A stretch of DNA of 64,000 nucleotides, taken from NCBI RefSeq assembly GCF_003987555.1, contig NZ_NGJW01000011.1, positions 1-64,000 of the forward strand, given 5' to 3'. This DNA is from Vagococcus lutrae. GTDB taxonomy: Bacteria > Bacillota > Bacilli > Lactobacillales > Vagococcaceae. A program made the position numbers and the translations under genes. The notes below the pieces were generated by a model. That model saw nothing but the letters and a program-made list of their open reading frames with translations. It made no database searches and had not been told where the DNA came from. Positions 1 through 9,023 of the stretch are shown here, one piece after another (the stretch's first letter is position 1; every line of letters begins with the position of its first letter).

Positions 1-106
1 CGTTCACCACACATGTTTGTTGTCCTTTTACCATTTCGTAAGAAATGTCAGATGTGATTAAATTTGGCTCTATGATTCGTAGTAATTTTTTGATATCATT
101 AGACAT
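1..106 (-). CDS. Probable ISL3-family transposase, N-terminal fragment cut by window edge
   Basis: Reading leftward from ATG at 106, the frame stays open to the window edge and begins MSNDIKKLLRIIEPN. This resembles the N-terminus of ISL3-family transposases, which precedes their zinc-finger and DDE domains; those domains lie outside the window. A GGAGG lies about 10 nt upstream of the ATG, and a second in-frame ATG at 112 is too close to it. A GGCTCT-type end about 145 bp upstream (at 251) fits the left end of such an element. The family call rests on about 35 residues and is tentative; an unrelated short protein cannot be excluded. Confidence 0.4.
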   Translation of the reverse strand, partial: MSNDIKKLLRIIEPNLITSDISYEMVKGQQTCVVN

Positions 107-201
107 GAGCATATCGCCTCCCGTTTGTTTTTTTGTCGTAAATTAATCATATAGGAGAACGGTATGCTTTTTAATACCTAAAATTAAGAAAATTAAAAAA
201 A

Positions 202-251
202 GGGCTGATGAATCATTTATTTGATTCATCAGTCCTTTAAATTATAGAGCC
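202..251 (-). repeat. Dispersed hairpin repeat, copy 1 (terminator or ISL3-type end)
   Basis: On the minus strand the sequence runs GGCTCTATAATTTAAA, then a 14-bp hairpin with arms GGACTGATGAATCA and its near-complement, then a run of seven T. It starts 7 nt after the stop codon of the PucR-like gene and can act as its terminator. The same 30 nt of flank plus first arm recur at 21718-21766. The GGCTCT terminus and the transposase fragment beyond it suggest this is also the end of an ISL3-type element. Confidence 0.7.
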
Positions 252-258
252 GGTTTTT

Positions 259-1125
259 TTAGTGTACCAGTAAATAAGCGAGAACTAAGTCATCCATATT
301 TTTGAGAGAAAGATTGGTTTGGTCATAAAATTTATCAATTCGGTATTGTAGGGTATTTCGATGCATAAATAGTTCTTTGGCAGTAGAACTGATATTTCCC
401 TGATGTTTCCATAAAGCAGAGATAATCAGTGCCATATCTTCATCAAGGGAAAGTTTTTTCTTAAATACTTGCATGATTAGACTGTCTTCTATCGCTTTTT
501 CTGTAAGATAGGTCAGTGCTAGCTGTGGCAAAGAAACGACCGTGTTGACTGTCAAACGTTGTTGAGAAGTTAAAAACATTTGTTTTTCTTCTTGAAAGAA
601 ACGAGGAAATCCGTCACTTAAGGTGAAAAATGTTCCCGCAAATGCTTTAGCTTTAATATTATGTTCGGTTTCTAATGTTTTTAAGATACCTTCTAATTCG
701 GTTAAATGATAGAAATGTTCAGTTTCTTTTTCAATAAGTAAGGCATATCCTGGTTCTACAAAAAAAGCATCAGCTACTTCGTTAAACATATGCGATAGCG
801 ACTTTAACCAGTCTTTACGCTCGCGATGAGAATCAGGGGTATCATTTTCCAGGATGAATTGAATCACTCGAAAATTGCCATTAGTTAAAGGCAGTGTCTT
901 TTTTAAAAATAAAAAACCATACCAAGGATGACGGTCATTGGAAGGAGCGGCTTGCTTAGAATCGAGAAACACGACCTGTAATAATTGCTGTTCTTTTTCA
1001 GAGAGATCTTTTTTTGGAATAGATAGCCATTGATGTTGATAAGGAAATGTTATCATGGAAGCTTCTTCAATAGGATGATGAGTTAAACGACTGTTAGGAT
1101 ATAAGGAACGAAGTGAATCTATCAT
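259..1125 (-). CDS. PucR-type helix-turn-helix transcriptional regulator
   Basis: This 288-residue protein ends in a PucR/CdaR-type C-terminal helix-turn-helix (HTH_30), roughly residues 225-285. The fold is recognisable from the segment with HRNTLQYRIDK followed by a terminal leucine-rich helix, the usual signature of this family. The N-terminal 220 residues match no sensory domain I recognise. Start: a GTG at 1134 is possible, but ATG at 1125 has AAAAGG at good spacing and gives MIDSLRS. The gene is divergent from tadA and is followed directly by a hairpin. The regulated pathway is unknown; PucR relatives control purine, sugar-acid or amino-acid catabolism, and no such neighbour is present. 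Confidence 0.75.
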   Translation of the reverse strand: MIDSLRSLYPNSRLTHHPIEEASMITFPYQHQWLSIPKKDLSEKEQQLLQVVFLDSKQAAPSNDRHPWYGFLFLKKTLPLTNGNFRVIQFILENDTPDSHRERKDWLKSLSHMFNEVADAFFVEPGYALLIEKETEHFYHLTELEGILKTLETEHNIKAKAFAGTFFTLSDGFPRFFQEEKQMFLTSQQRLTVNTVVSLPQLALTYLTEKAIEDSLIMQVFKKKLSLDEDMALIISALWKHQGNISSTAKELFMHRNTLQYRIDKFYDQTNLSLKNMDDLVLAYLLVH

Positions 1126-1161
1126 GAGCAACACCTTTTCTTAAAGTTTTCATTTCATTTA

Positions 1162-1190
1162 TTGTAGCATAGGTTATGATAAAATATATA
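1162..1190 (+). promoter_or_regulatory. Probable sigma-A promoter of tadA
   Basis: TTGTAG at 1162-1167 and TATATA at 1185-1190 are separated by 17 bp and lie about 38 bp before the tadA start. The match to the vegetative consensus is fair. Confidence 0.5.
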
Positions 1191-1227
1191 GTAGAGATGA
1201 AAGCGTGAGAGCGAAAGAGGGAAGAAG

Positions 1228-1716
1228 ATGAATCAGCAATCAAGAGAAACTTATTATATGGAACAAGCCTTGATAGAGGCGAAGAAAGCACGCGCGATTG
1301 GAGAAGTCCCGATAGGTGCGGTTGTTGTCTATCAAGATACAATTATTGGTAGAGGATATAATCAACGAGAAACGAGTCAAAATGCCACAACACATGCCGA
1401 AATGATTGCGATTCAAGAAGCATGTGACTACTTAAAAAGTTGGCGCCTTGAAAATTGTGAGTTATATGTCACATTGGAACCTTGTCCCATGTGTAGTGGT
1501 GCTATTATTATGTCACGCGTGTCACACGTCTACTTTGGTGCACGTGATCCAAAAGGTGGAACAGTTGGGTCGTTGATGAATTTATTAACAGATGAGCGCT
1601 TTAATCATCAACCGATGGTAACAGAAAATATTTTAGCGGAAGAGTGTGGAGAAATCTTAACCTCATTTTTTAAAGACTTACGAAAACGAAAAAAAAGTCA
1701 AAAAGAAAAAGACTAG
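1228..1716 (+). CDS. tadA: tRNA adenosine(34) deaminase TadA
   Basis: TadA converts adenosine to inosine at the wobble position of tRNA-Arg(ACG), an essential cytoplasmic reaction. The 162-residue protein has the complete cytidine-deaminase zinc site: H56-A-E58 in HAEMIAIQ, with E58 the proton shuttle, and C86/C89 in EPCPMCSGA. The length is normal for the family and the C-terminus is the usual lysine-rich tail. GAGGGAAGAAG precedes the ATG. The gene is immediately followed by the SRP RNA gene, a common arrangement in Firmicutes near dnaX. A general cytosine or guanine deaminase is less likely because of the TadA-like N-terminus (MEQALIEAKKA) and the SRP/dnaX context. Confidence 0.95.
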   Translation: MNQQSRETYYMEQALIEAKKARAIGEVPIGAVVVYQDTIIGRGYNQRETSQNATTHAEMIAIQEACDYLKSWRLENCELYVTLEPCPMCSGAIIMSRVSHVYFGARDPKGGTVGSLMNLLTDERFNHQPMVTENILAEECGEILTSFFKDLRKRKKSQKEKD

Positions 1717-1747
1717 CATTTTTTTGATAATATGTTACAATAGGTTT

Positions 1748-1824
1748 TGGGCAATGGTGAGCCTGCTAAGCGTGTCAGGTCCGGAAGGAAGCAGCACTAC
1801 GTAGGCGTCATCATGTGCCTATTT
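1748..1824 (+). ncRNA. ffs: Signal recognition particle RNA, small bacterial type
   Basis: The conserved apical loop of SRP RNA is present (GTCAGGTCCGGAAGGAAGCA at 1775-1794), and the outer strands GGGCAATGGTG and CATCATGTGCC pair to form the long hairpin. A T-run at 1822-1828 terminates it. An extended -10 (TGTTACAAT, ending at 1741) sits about 7 nt before the predicted 5' end. The RNA pairs with Ffh to target membrane proteins co-translationally. There is no Alu domain, as expected for the short form in Lactobacillales. Ends are approximate to a few nucleotides. Confidence 0.93.
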
Positions 1825-1842
1825 TTTTATCTATAAATAGTC

Positions 1843-1879
1843 AAAAGTGCGTGAACGTTATCGTTCACGCACTTTTTTT
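1843..1879. terminator. Bidirectional intrinsic terminator between SRP RNA and ydjH
   Basis: A perfect 15-bp stem (AAAAGTGCGTGAACG and its complement) with a TTAT loop is followed by T7 on the plus strand and T4 on the minus strand. It separates convergent transcription units. Confidence 0.9.
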
Positions 1880-2666
1880 AGAAACTACGACCGCCTCCAC
1901 CATGAGTATGGCCACCACTGGAAGTATGTGTACTACTACCTGAAGAAGGTGGGTTTTTAGGTATATGGCGTGTAGTAATATAACTTCTCACTAGCGTATC
2001 TTTTTCACTTATTAATTGAAGTGTGCCATATTGTTGATAAGGATAGTGATATGTTGGTTTCTTCAAATCGTATTCTTTTTTAATAGCTAGATAGACCGCT
2101 CCAGCAGAGATGACACCAATTACTGCTGGAATGAAGATTCTTAAAAAAGAATTGCCATCCTGTATTACTTGGTTACCTTGTTGGTTCGGTAACCCCCTTC
2201 GATAATAAATAACAGCATCGGTTAAAACGGTATCAATTGCTTCCCGATAGTTTTCATTCGGAAGGTAGGCCGCCGCCTTATCCAAAGTTTGATTAATTCG
2301 CTCATCTGTTAGATAACGAATCATTTTTCCCGAAGTGGATAAATAGATTTGACGATTGTCCATATCTATCAGGAATAAAAAACCATCTTCACTGAAATCA
2401 TGTTGGTCATAATAGTCATCAGCGTACTCACGTGCTGATAAACCGTTGGCATCACGTGTCGTCAATACAACGACATCCGCTTCAACTTCGGAATGTGTGG
2501 CTTCGATTTGCTCGAGTAAATAGGCCTTATCTTCTTCAGAAAGAAGTTGTGCCTGGTCGACTAATCGCTCCGTTTCAGCTGAAACATTAAGAGGAGAGGC
2601 GGTGATTAGTAAGAAAAATAATCCCCATAACCCAATGACTAAAGGATTAATGTTTAATTTTACCAT
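1878..2666 (-). CDS. ydjH: TPM-domain membrane protein, YdjH-like
   Basis: The 262-residue protein has an N-terminal hydrophobic signal segment (about 8-30), an extracytoplasmic TPM domain (about 33-165, containing ADVVVLTTRDANGL and DDYYDQHDF), a transmembrane helix at about 174-195, and a glycine/histidine/serine-rich tail ending GGGGRSF. That layout matches YdjH-type TPM proteins (Pfam TPM_phosphatase; enzymatic activity doubtful). It overlaps the end of the zinc-ribbon gene by 7 bp and is the last gene of a three-gene operon equivalent to Bacillus subtilis ydjGHI, which helps anchor PspA during membrane stress. The functional transfer is by context and domain, not by tested homology. Confidence 0.8.
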   Translation of the reverse strand: MVKLNINPLVIGLWGLFFLLITASPLNVSAETERLVDQAQLLSEEDKAYLLEQIEATHSEVEADVVVLTTRDANGLSAREYADDYYDQHDFSEDGFLFLIDMDNRQIYLSTSGKMIRYLTDERINQTLDKAAAYLPNENYREAIDTVLTDAVIYYRRGLPNQQGNQVIQDGNSFLRIFIPAVIGVISAGAVYLAIKKEYDLKKPTYHYPYQQYGTLQLISEKDTLVRSYITTRHIPKNPPSSGSSTHTSSGGHTHGGGGRSF

Positions 2667-3790
2667 AAGAAATACCCCACAATCACGAGTAAGATAAAGA
2701 CGATACTTCCAGCAAATAAGGAAAATAGTGACAGTCTCAGTTTATTAATCGGTAGCTGTCCACTGGTTTTTCCAGAATGTCCGTTCATCGCAAAATAGTA
2801 ATGTTTTTCTGGGTCACGCTCATTTTGATAGGTAATCAACCAAACGGGTAGTAAACAATACTCACCTTGGTCGCGCATCGTTTGAATCTGGGCCTGACCA
2901 CTCGTAATCGTGCCGACATGATTCGCAGTAGCCTCAAGCATAGCAGAGGTATAATGATGTAAGTCTGCACGGATACTTTCTTGTAAGGCCTCATAACTTA
3001 AATCGCGCTTATCAGCTTGAAAGCCAGAAAGGTATTCTGTATGAAATGGCTTTAACGCCGTGACGTCAAAAGGTTGGACGGATTCGACCATTGCCAGTGG
3101 TGTGTTTTTTTTCAAGGCATTCTTAACAAGTTGGTCAAAATTCAAATGCCCTGCACGAAATAAATCATACACTTTAGTCTGAGTGTATTCCGTTTCGCCA
3201 ACGCGCCAAACACGAATATCTTTAGCAGAGCCTTCCCACGTGGCTTGAATATCAGCTTTAACTAACCAGTAAGGAAAGTAGACACCTGTAATCGACTCAA
3301 TTTGGTCGCTTGAGAAAAAGTTTTTACGAGCAAACCATTTTTTTCTACCCCAGTCGATAAATGTTTTCTTCGCTTCTTCTTCTGAAACTTTAAAAGGCAA
3401 AATATAACGTGGTAAAAATTCACCACTGACACGCCCACTCAAAATGACGGGGTTATGGCAATAGTAGCAATGAGTAGCTGCAGTGGTTTCATCCGTGACA
3501 ATTTCTGCCCCGCAACTGGGACAAGTGAATAAAGACATAGCAGTATGCATCTCATCTTCTCTTTGAGACGTGTCAGCTGACGCTTGCGTCTCTTCTGATA
3601 CATTCTCTTCAAAAGCAGCTACAACTGTGTCTTTCAGTGCTTCGTTTTTCTCTTCTGGCTCTTCAAAAGAAGCAATATCCGCCACAGTAAACTCGCTCAA
3701 ACAATAATCACAAGTAAATAACTCGTCGCTTGGCGAATAGGTTAAGGGTCCGTCACAGTTGGGACATTTATGGGTAATAACGTCACTCAT
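2660..3790 (-). CDS. ydjG: Zinc-ribbon membrane protein, YdjG-like
   Basis: This 376-residue protein begins with a TFIIB-like zinc ribbon (C9, C12, C27, C30) and has a second four-Cys ribbon at about 90-110 (CPSCGAEI, CYYCHNP). A single transmembrane helix lies at the extreme C-terminus (about 350-374). An acidic linker of about 45 residues joins the ribbons. This matches YdjG of the B. subtilis pspA-ydjGHI operon. A strong AAGGAGG precedes ATG 3790. It sits between the SPFH gene upstream (33 bp gap) and the TPM gene downstream (overlapping). Automatic pipelines often mislabel this family as helicase PriA-like or a replisome organiser because of the ribbons; no helicase motif is present. Confidence 0.75.
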   Translation of the reverse strand: MSDVITHKCPNCDGPLTYSPSDELFTCDYCLSEFTVADIASFEEPEEKNEALKDTVVAAFEENVSEETQASADTSQREDEMHTAMSLFTCPSCGAEIVTDETTAATHCYYCHNPVILSGRVSGEFLPRYILPFKVSEEEAKKTFIDWGRKKWFARKNFFSSDQIESITGVYFPYWLVKADIQATWEGSAKDIRVWRVGETEYTQTKVYDLFRAGHLNFDQLVKNALKKNTPLAMVESVQPFDVTALKPFHTEYLSGFQADKRDLSYEALQESIRADLHHYTSAMLEATANHVGTITSGQAQIQTMRDQGEYCLLPVWLITYQNERDPEKHYYFAMNGHSGKTSGQLPINKLRLSLFSLFAGSIVFILLVIVGYFLW

Positions 3791-3822
3791 GAACGCGACC
3801 TCCTTTCTCGGTCAATACTAAA

Positions 3823-5043
3823 TTAAACCGCAGTCCCCGAGAATGGTTTTCCACATTCAGGACAAAACTTAGGCATAGCATCGGTGATTGTGACAATTTC
3901 GTGACAAGCGCTACAACGCATTTTGATTCCTGCTGTCGTTGCAGTCGGTCTAGGTTCTCCACATTCTGAGCAGAATTTTCCAGTATTTAAAGTTTGGTCA
4001 TTCGGGCAACGCCACTCATCTTGGCCTGAACTAGCTTGTTGTTGAGCAGCTTGCTCACGATTTGTTTTAGAAGCTTCACTCATAAAGCCTCCGGCAGTAT
4101 TAAGTCCTGCACCCATTCCCATAAAAGTAGTAGCACTGCCGTTTGGATTTTCCCCAGCCTTTTCAATCCCACTAGCAATCGAACCTTGAACAAACCCTTC
4201 GCGAATTTGTGCATCACTCAGCATTGCGCCTTTATTGCGCATTTGAATTAAAGCTTTAGAATCATCATCATAAGAAATACTTGCAACCCCAACGGATACA
4301 ATTTCTAAACCACGCTGCGTGCCCCATTCTTGATCTAAGACATCTGCTAAATGATGACTTAATTCACTACTTTTTGATGCTAATTGACTAACGCGGAAAC
4401 CTTCAACAGAAAGTTGTCCAATCGCTGTTTGAAAAGCGGATAAAAATTCATCTAAAAACTGACCTGCTAAGTCGCTTACTTCAACATGTGAAGCTGATTT
4501 TGATAACACTTGATTATAAAATAAAATCGGATCAATCACGCGAATAGAATAACTGCCGTGCGCGCGCACAAAAAGCTCGGCATTATAAAAGTTATCAAAA
4601 TAGTTAATCGGAGAGCGCGTACCAAACTTAATATCTGTCATTTCTTGTAAATTAATATAAACAACTTCCATATTTTGAGGAGAAGTTCCACCAAATTTAA
4701 AGCGTTTAAATGACTCATCAATCGCCCCTTTTAAATTACCACTAAAAACAGACGGAGAGCTAGGGTTATCTAGTGTGTAGTAACCTTCTTCAGCAGTAAA
4801 ATCAATCATCTTACCGCCATCCATAATCATCATGGCAGTATTTGGATACACATGAATGACCGAACCGTCAGTAATCACACCTGACGTTCCTTTTTTATTA
4901 CTATTACGTTTATCATTTTTTCGAACGGCGACACCTTTTGTCATTAAAGTCTGGTTGGTTAATTGAGCGGGTTCGATAACTTCTAGCCACTGATCAGCTA
5001 AGCCACCTGATACACTACCTACTGCTGCACGTATTAATCCCAT
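3823..5043 (-). CDS. ydjI: SPFH-domain protein with C-terminal zinc ribbons, YdjI-like
   Basis: The 406-residue protein carries an SPFH/YdjI-type domain over about residues 20-300 and two C-terminal zinc ribbons (CPNDQTLNTGKFCSECG and CSACHEI...CPECG). A glycine/methionine-rich linker separates them. In B. subtilis YdjI recruits PspA to the membrane; no pspA/liaH homologue is in this window. ATG 5043 is chosen because TGGAGG lies 6 nt upstream; a longer reading from 5067 starts before this site. It is the first gene of the operon, opposite to the order in B. subtilis, where ydjI is last. It is divergent from dnaX. Confidence 0.8.
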   Translation of the reverse strand: MGLIRAAVGSVSGGLADQWLEVIEPAQLTNQTLMTKGVAVRKNDKRNSNKKGTSGVITDGSVIHVYPNTAMMIMDGGKMIDFTAEEGYYTLDNPSSPSVFSGNLKGAIDESFKRFKFGGTSPQNMEVVYINLQEMTDIKFGTRSPINYFDNFYNAELFVRAHGSYSIRVIDPILFYNQVLSKSASHVEVSDLAGQFLDEFLSAFQTAIGQLSVEGFRVSQLASKSSELSHHLADVLDQEWGTQRGLEIVSVGVASISYDDDSKALIQMRNKGAMLSDAQIREGFVQGSIASGIEKAGENPNGSATTFMGMGAGLNTAGGFMSEASKTNREQAAQQQASSGQDEWRCPNDQTLNTGKFCSECGEPRPTATTAGIKMRCSACHEIVTITDAMPKFCPECGKPFSGTAV

Positions 5044-5208
5044 ACTATTGCCTCCATTTAAGTTCAATTTGTTGTCTTAATTGTATCATATTTTAGAAAG
5101 AGTCGTTAGAAAGTGATAACCATTTTTTATTTCCAAAGTAAAATAGGTTAAAATAAAAAGAATGAATAAAATCGATAGACTCTTCTAGTATTGTGAAGAA
5201 AACTTTCG

Positions 5209-5214
5209 TATAAT
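5209..5214 (+). promoter_or_regulatory. Candidate -10 element for dnaX
   Basis: A perfect TATAAT lies 33 bp before the dnaX start codon. No convincing -35 hexamer is seen at 16-18 bp spacing, so this is a partial promoter call. Confidence 0.4.
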
Positions 5215-5246
5215 AGAAGAGAATGTTTAAGGGAGGAGAGGCAAAT

Positions 5247-6968
5247 ATGAGCTATCAAGCTTTATATCGCGTGTGGCGTTCTCAACGATTTGATGAGATT
5301 GTTGGACAACAAACTGTCACACAAACATTAAAAAATGCGCTCATCCATCACAAAACCTCTCACGCCTATTTATTTACAGGCCCACGAGGCACTGGGAAAA
5401 CGAGTGCGGCAAAAATATTTGCTAAAGCGATTAACTGTCCCAATCAGGAGAATGGTGAACCATGTAATCAATGTGAAATTTGTCAGCAAATTACAGAAGG
5501 TAGTTTGAATGATGTTATTGAGATAGATGCTGCTAGTAATAATGGGGTTGAAGAAATTCGAGATATTCGTGAGAAAGTAAAATATGCCCCGACTCAAGCG
5601 CCTTATAAAGTTTATATCATTGATGAGGTTCATATGTTATCAACAGGTGCGTTTAATGCGCTACTGAAAACATTAGAAGAACCACCTAAAAATGTCGTTT
5701 TTATACTGGCTACGACCGAGCCACATAAGATACCAGCGACGATTATCTCTAGAACACAACGCTTTGACTTTAAGCGAATCCGAACGGAAGACATCGTCAC
5801 GCATTTGCGTACGATTTTAGATAGCTTGAACTATGTTTATGAAGAACGAGGGTTATTTACGATTGCACGTGCAGCAAATGGTGGGATGCGTGATGCCTTA
5901 AGTTTACTAGACCAGACACTTTCTTTTTCTGAAGGAGAAATTACAGTTGCAGAGGCAGTTCAAGTAACAGGTAGTCTCACTCAGGAGATGATGGCGGACT
6001 ATTTAACAAAATGTTATGAAGCGGACACAGAAGCTGCATTACAAGTTTTAGCTGATATCTTAGCAGAAGGGAAAGAGAGCCATCGCTTTATCGAAGATGT
6101 GTTGCTCTATTGTCGTGATTTGTTAATTCAACAACAGGCACCTGCTCTTTTAAAGGAAGAAGTAGGTGAAGTGACAGAAGAATTTCGTTTGTTAGCAGAA
6201 CAAATTCCTTCCGCAACGCTTTATGACTATATTAGTATTTTAAATCAAACACAGAGTGAAATGCGTTTGTCTTCTCAACCACAAATCTATTTGGAAGTGG
6301 TAACAGTTAAATTAGCTCATACGCTGTTAGATAAACCTCAAGCAAGTACATCGATAGACGCCAATGAGTTAGCAACAAATGACGAAATCAAGGAACTGCG
6401 TCAACAAATTTCTGAAATGAAAAAAACAATCAAAAAAATACAAGCTTCAGGTGGCGATAAAACAGCACAGGAGCCAGTTAGAACTGTAAAAGCTAACTCG
6501 GTGACACCTTTTAGAGTTCCCAAAGACAGAGTTTATAAGGTGTTACAAGAAGCAACTCGTCAACATTTAGACTTATTAAAAGATAGTTGGCCAGATATGT
6601 TACAGACAGTTAGTGTGACACAGCGAGCGATGTTAAAAGCTAGTGAACCGGTGGCGGCTAGTGCAGAAGGGTTTGTGATAGCATTTGATTATGAAATCGT
6701 ATGCCAACGTGCAGTAGATGATGAAGAATTACTAGAGCAAATGAAGGAGAGCCTCCGTCGCCTTATTCAATATACAGGAAATCCTGTGATGATACCGCGT
6801 GAGGTATGGCCTCAATTACGTCAAGATTATATTCAACATCATCAAGGCGCTAAAGAGGATATAGCGGTTGAAGATGACATAACGACTGAACAGACTGCAG
6901 CAGATGAATTAGTCAAAACGGCGATTGAATTGTTCGGTGAAGATAAAGTAGAAATTATTGAAGAATAG
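5247..6968 (+). CDS. dnaX: DNA polymerase III subunit tau/gamma
   Basis: DnaX is the ATPase core of the clamp loader. In the 573-residue protein the Walker A is G45-PRGTGKT-52, the four-Cys zinc module is C64/C73/C76/C79, the Walker B is IIDEVHML, and an SRTQRFDF segment holds the arginine finger. The C-terminal third, after a coiled stretch near 390-415, is the tau-specific part that contacts polymerase and helicase. ATG 5247 (MSYQALYR) follows GGGAGGAG; the upstream ATG at 5223 lies before that site. It is followed after 16 bp by ebfC and probably co-transcribed with it. No in-frame A-rich slippery site suited to making gamma was found. Confidence 0.96.
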   Translation: MSYQALYRVWRSQRFDEIVGQQTVTQTLKNALIHHKTSHAYLFTGPRGTGKTSAAKIFAKAINCPNQENGEPCNQCEICQQITEGSLNDVIEIDAASNNGVEEIRDIREKVKYAPTQAPYKVYIIDEVHMLSTGAFNALLKTLEEPPKNVVFILATTEPHKIPATIISRTQRFDFKRIRTEDIVTHLRTILDSLNYVYEERGLFTIARAANGGMRDALSLLDQTLSFSEGEITVAEAVQVTGSLTQEMMADYLTKCYEADTEAALQVLADILAEGKESHRFIEDVLLYCRDLLIQQQAPALLKEEVGEVTEEFRLLAEQIPSATLYDYISILNQTQSEMRLSSQPQIYLEVVTVKLAHTLLDKPQASTSIDANELATNDEIKELRQQISEMKKTIKKIQASGGDKTAQEPVRTVKANSVTPFRVPKDRVYKVLQEATRQHLDLLKDSWPDMLQTVSVTQRAMLKASEPVAASAEGFVIAFDYEIVCQRAVDDEELLEQMKESLRRLIQYTGNPVMIPREVWPQLRQDYIQHHQGAKEDIAVEDDITTEQTAADELVKTAIELFGEDKVEIIEE

Positions 6969-6984
6969 AAAGGGAGTTATATAA

Positions 6985-7305
6985 ATGATGCGTGGAATGG
7001 GAAATATGCAAGGCATGATGAAACAAGTACAAAAAATGCAAAAGGAAATGGTGGCTGCACAAGAAGCACTTGAGAAAAAAGAATTTGAAGGCCGCGCGGC
7101 GAATGACTTAGTCGTTGCTACGTTTACTGGTAACCGTCAATTAATTAATTTAGATATTAACGAAGAAATTATTGACCCTGAAGATCCAGACATGTTACAA
7201 GATATGATTTTAGTAGCGATTAATGACGGATTGAGTCAAATTGCCACCGAAACAGAAAAAACAATGGGTAAATACACACAAGGAATGGGAATTCCTGGAT
7301 TATAA
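6985..7305 (+). CDS. ebfC: YbaB/EbfC family nucleoid-associated protein
   Basis: This small dimeric DNA-binding protein of 106 residues begins with the methionine-rich MMRGMGNMQGMMKQVQKMQ typical of Gram-positive members. The conserved core around GRAANDLVVATFTGNRQ and the C-terminal helix with DGLSQIATETEKTMGK are intact. The dnaX-ebfC-recR order is one of the most conserved in bacteria. AGGGAG precedes the ATG. A terminator directly downstream suggests transcripts from dnaX mostly end here rather than reading into recR. Confidence 0.93.
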   Translation: MMRGMGNMQGMMKQVQKMQKEMVAAQEALEKKEFEGRAANDLVVATFTGNRQLINLDINEEIIDPEDPDMLQDMILVAINDGLSQIATETEKTMGKYTQGMGIPGL

Positions 7306-7311
7306 GAGATG

Positions 7312-7351
7312 AAGCTAGGACAAACACTGTTGTTTGACCTAGCTTTCTTTT
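7312..7351 (+). terminator. Intrinsic terminator after ebfC
   Basis: A 14-bp stem with one A/A mismatch (AAGCTAGG-A-CAAACA, loop CTGT, and complement) is followed by a T-rich tail (TCTTTT). It lies between ebfC and recR. Confidence 0.8.
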
Positions 7352-7375
7352 AAAAGCCAAAGAAGGAGCGAGAAA

Positions 7376-7972
7376 ATGGAATATCCAACGCCAATAGCCA
7401 AACTAATCGAAAGCTATATGCGCTTGCCAGGAATTGGAGCGAAAACAGCCGCTCGATTAGCTTTTTTTACATTAGATATGCAAGAAGAAGAAGTCACAGA
7501 ATTTGCCCGTTCTTTGATTAGTGTTAAGCGTGATTTACACTATTGCGAAGTATGTGGCAATATTACTGATCAGAAAAAATGTCAAATTTGTGAAGATGAA
7601 AGTCGTGATCAAACGACTATTTTAGTAGTAGAAGAGCCTAAAGATGTGATGTCAATGGAAAAAATGCGAGAATATCACGGTTTATATCATGTACTTCATG
7701 GAGTCCTTTCACCAATGGATGGCACGGGACCGGAAGATATTAATATGACATCGCTAATTCAACGTTTACAAGCAACGGATGTTGCAGAGGTGATTATCGC
7801 TACCAATGCCACTACAGAAGGTGAAGCCACCGCTATGTACTTATCACGCTTAATCAAACCAGCCGGCATTAAAGTCACACGTCTAGCACACGGACTTTCA
7901 GTTGGAAGTGATATCGAATATGCGGATGAAATGACGTTATTAAGAGCGGTTGAAGGAAGAAGAGAACTGTAG
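7376..7972 (+). CDS. recR: Recombination mediator protein RecR
   Basis: RecR, with RecO and RecF, loads RecA at gaps. The 198-residue protein shows the N-terminal helix-hairpin-helix ([15 protein letters not shown]), the four-Cys zinc finger ([16 protein letters not shown], about 57-72), and the Toprim core ([12 protein letters not shown], then [14 protein letters not shown]). The Walker-like C-terminal motif is also present. Length and start agree with the family. AAGGAGCG precedes the ATG. Although a terminator separates it from ebfC, it keeps the canonical position. Confidence 0.96.
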   Translation: MEYPTPIAKLIESYMRLPGIGAKTAARLAFFTLDMQEEEVTEFARSLISVKRDLHYCEVCGNITDQKKCQICEDESRDQTTILVVEEPKDVMSMEKMREYHGLYHVLHGVLSPMDGTGPEDINMTSLIQRLQATDVAEVIIATNATTEGEATAMYLSRLIKPAGIKVTRLAHGLSVGSDIEYADEMTLLRAVEGRREL

Positions 7973-8040
7973 TTATCATAGACATAATCATGATTATCAA
8001 GTAAACTTATGGTAAGAGTTATCAGAAAGGAAGCGGTGTT

Positions 8041-9023
<983 letters not shown>

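Noticed and set aside
2660-3790. Helicase PriA-like annotation of the zinc-ribbon protein
   Set aside because: No Walker or helicase motif is present; only the zinc ribbons and a C-terminal membrane helix.
6415-6445. Programmed frameshift in dnaX producing a gamma form
   Set aside because: Two A-runs occur, but neither gives the X-XXY-YYZ pattern in the zero frame; the base before each AAA-AAA pair is G or C.
7984-7997. Palindrome ATAATCATGATTAT upstream of tmk as a Fur-type operator
   Set aside because: It is 14 bp, matches the Fur consensus only partly and lies before a housekeeping gene; AT-rich chance palindromes are common here.
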